Below are positions 62,771 to 64,000 of a stretch of 64,000 nt of DNA, in pieces. Source of the stretch: Candidatus Gastranaerophilales bacterium (lineage in GTDB: Bacteria; Cyanobacteriota; Vampirovibrionia; Gastranaerophilales; CAJFVJ01). Numbering within the stretch: position 1 is the first letter of the stretch; each line of letters starts with the position of its first letter. The notes below the pieces were generated by a model, which made no database searches, was not told where the DNA came from, and was given only the letters and a program-made list of their open reading frames with translations. The DNA is taken from assembly GCA_944323485.1 (NCBI GenBank), contig CALUSR010000006.1, positions 62,001 through 126,000 of the forward strand, in the 5' to 3' direction. Made by a program: the position numbers and the translations under genes.

Positions 62771-63820
62771 CTATTGAGGTATTAAAATTCCAAGTTTCGA
62801 ATCGTATTGGTTGATAAATCTAACTTTTGTCATAACTTCCTCTTCGCCGATTATTAAATCAATATTACTTTGCATTCGAGCCAATGCGTCTTCATCATGG
62901 TAATAAATATTAATAATAGATTTTTCTTTTGCCAAAAGAATATGTTTCAAAATATTATGGTCGGTTTTATCAAGAGAATGTCCTATTATGTGGAATGTCG
63001 GAACATATATTTTCTTAGGGTATTTTAACTCATTTAACAGTTCTTGATATGGTTCTATTGTTCCATATTTATGTCTTTGATGATGTTTTTTAAATATATT
63101 AAATTCGACAGGAATTTGTTCATTATCAAAGCTATGAGTTCCCAAAACCATATTACAGCTATCTTCATTATTTATTTTTCCATGTACATAAACTGCTTTT
63201 GTTTTTATTCCGCAAGAACTATAATTGAAATTTATTTTATAAAGCTGTTCACATGTATCTGTATAATTAAAATTCAACAAGCTTACACAATCACTATTTA
63301 CACGTAAGTTAAATTTGGGCGTATTTTTTATTTTTCTATTTTCTTCTTCAACTAAATATTTTTCAAACTCTTTTACAAAATCACGAAGTTGACTATATAA
63401 AAAGTTAACAAAATCTTTGATTGTTACACAATAACAATCGTTAGCGTTATAAAAGTTTACAGGTTCTCTAAAATATTTTTGAGCTTCATCAAAATTAAAT
63501 TTTCTATAATCTTTCGAAATAAAAAAAACTATATCTTTATATCTTTCATACCAAACACCATTTTTAAAATAAGGCAACTTGCTCAGTTTTGTAATTACAT
63601 TATAAATCTCATTTTCAAGATCAATCCATTTATCACCGGCTAGTGTTTTATTTAAAAAATGTTTAACCCAAACATTGTTATATAAAAAGTTGTTGCTATG
63701 AACTGTACCAACGCTATTAATACTACTATATTTTTCTTGGCAATATTTTAAAAAATCATTATATTTAGTGTCTAATTTGTGAGCTAAATCAAATCCATTT
63801 CCTAAAATCAAAATATCCAT
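62771..63820 (-). CDS. AbiH family abortive-infection protein
   Basis: The 349-residue protein starts MDILILGNGFDLAHKLDTKY, the nucleotide-binding motif (GNGFDLAHxLxTKY) of the AbiH family, known from lactococcal phage resistance. Further family stretches are VYVHGKINNEDSCNMVLGTH and IIGHSLDKTDHNILKHIL. The ATG at 63820 has AGGAG nine bases upstream; the longer frame to 63967 lacks a site. It follows the transposition module and adds to the defence cargo or lies just outside the element. Confidence 0.88.
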   Translation of the reverse strand: MDILILGNGFDLAHKLDTKYNDFLKYCQEKYSSINSVGTVHSNNFLYNNVWVKHFLNKTLAGDKWIDLENEIYNVITKLSKLPYFKNGVWYERYKDIVFFISKDYRKFNFDEAQKYFREPVNFYNANDCYCVTIKDFVNFLYSQLRDFVKEFEKYLVEEENRKIKNTPKFNLRVNSDCVSLLNFNYTDTCEQLYKINFNYSSCGIKTKAVYVHGKINNEDSCNMVLGTHSFDNEQIPVEFNIFKKHHQRHKYGTIEPYQELLNELKYPKKIYVPTFHIIGHSLDKTDHNILKHILLAKEKSIINIYYHDEDALARMQSNIDLIIGEEEVMTKVRFINQYDSKLGILIPQ

Positions 63821-64000
63821 AGAACTACTCCTGATATTCTTTAAAGTTTTCCACTTGTTCCATAACTTTATTAAATGCTCATGTACGGTAAGGAAGCAAG
63901 CAACCGAAAACAAGAGATAGACCGCCAGCACTACACTATTCCGAACCAAAGACCAAAAGATAAGCATTGTGGGAAAATCTAAACTTTTGGATTTTCCTAC
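63821..64000. other. right-edge region without a recognised gene
   Basis: These 180 bases before abiH hold a stretch richer in GC (63890-63950) and, at the very end, GGAAAATC/GATTTTCC as an inverted repeat (63971-63998). No gene or transposon end could be identified; the sequence is cut by the window edge. Confidence 0.3.

Noticed and set aside
63971-63998. Inverted repeat at the right edge as terminator or transposon end
   Set aside because: The sequence after it is cut off, and no partner was found at the left side.

Overview
The window is AT-rich bacterial DNA from a flagellated, non-photosynthetic diderm. A ribosomal/secY block (rpsE to rpoA), a fused 2-oxoacid:ferredoxin oxidoreductase, fliD/fliS/flaG/fliLMN, a CHASE2-adenylyl cyclase, an SLH-domain exported protein, an OprO/P-like porin and a cyanobacterial-type group 2 sigma factor together fit best with Vampirovibrionia/Melainabacteria (for example gut Gastranaerophilales). 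This placement is inferred from gene content alone (about 0.6 confidence). TGA is read as stop, so the code is standard.

Layout. (1) 1-7000, minus strand: rpsE-rpmD-rplO-secY-adk-map-infA-rpmJ, then rpsM-rpsK-rpsD-rpoA running off the left edge. (2) 7-13 kb, minus: an unknown helical protein, korB/korA, a YkgJ-type cysteine-cluster protein, a TPR protein and a FlgM-like small protein. (3) 13-30 kb: uvrA, several microproteins, a radical SAM protein, a LysM protein, flaG-fliS-fliT-like, mtnP, yggT, rplY, an RqcH/NFACT protein, CHASE2-cyclase, recG and a nucleotide kinase. (4) 30-52.6 kb: a regulator made of four tandem GntR-type winged helices, fliD, two PLP decarboxylase paralogues, a porin, argS, ligA, a sigma factor, an SLH protein, MarC, a CnrYXH-like anti-sigma/ECF sigma/metal-binding periplasmic module, rlmH and fliL-fliM-fliN. 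(5) 52.6-52.8 kb: a small non-autonomous element with perfect 23-bp terminal inverted repeats and 8-bp target duplication, then two CAT-anticodon tRNA genes. (6) 53-64 kb: an accessory island with visibly different codon use (many TTA/AAT/AGA codons).

The island carries two adjacent DUF262 proteins (GmrSD-like, putative defence), a reverse-strand Mor/C-like regulator, a Mu/TnsB-type DDE transposase, a MuB/TnsC-type AAA+ ATPase overlapping it, and a third overlapping gene whose product joins a transposase-like DNA-binding region to a tyrosine-recombinase fold that has lost four of its five catalytic residues. AbiH follows. A short CGGAAC motif is repeated in front of both the DUF262 operon and the regulator gene, suggesting that the regulator controls the cargo and itself. 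The three-gene transposition set with a dead recombinase as third subunit is the best candidate for an undescribed system.

Smaller leads include candidate small RNAs defined by orphan terminators (one with a CCUCCU-rich loop between two hairpins, like cyanobacterial Yfr1 in layout), a 32-residue membrane microprotein, and an ECF-type promoter in front of the metal-sensing module. All functional statements rest on reading the sequence by eye; no database search was possible.
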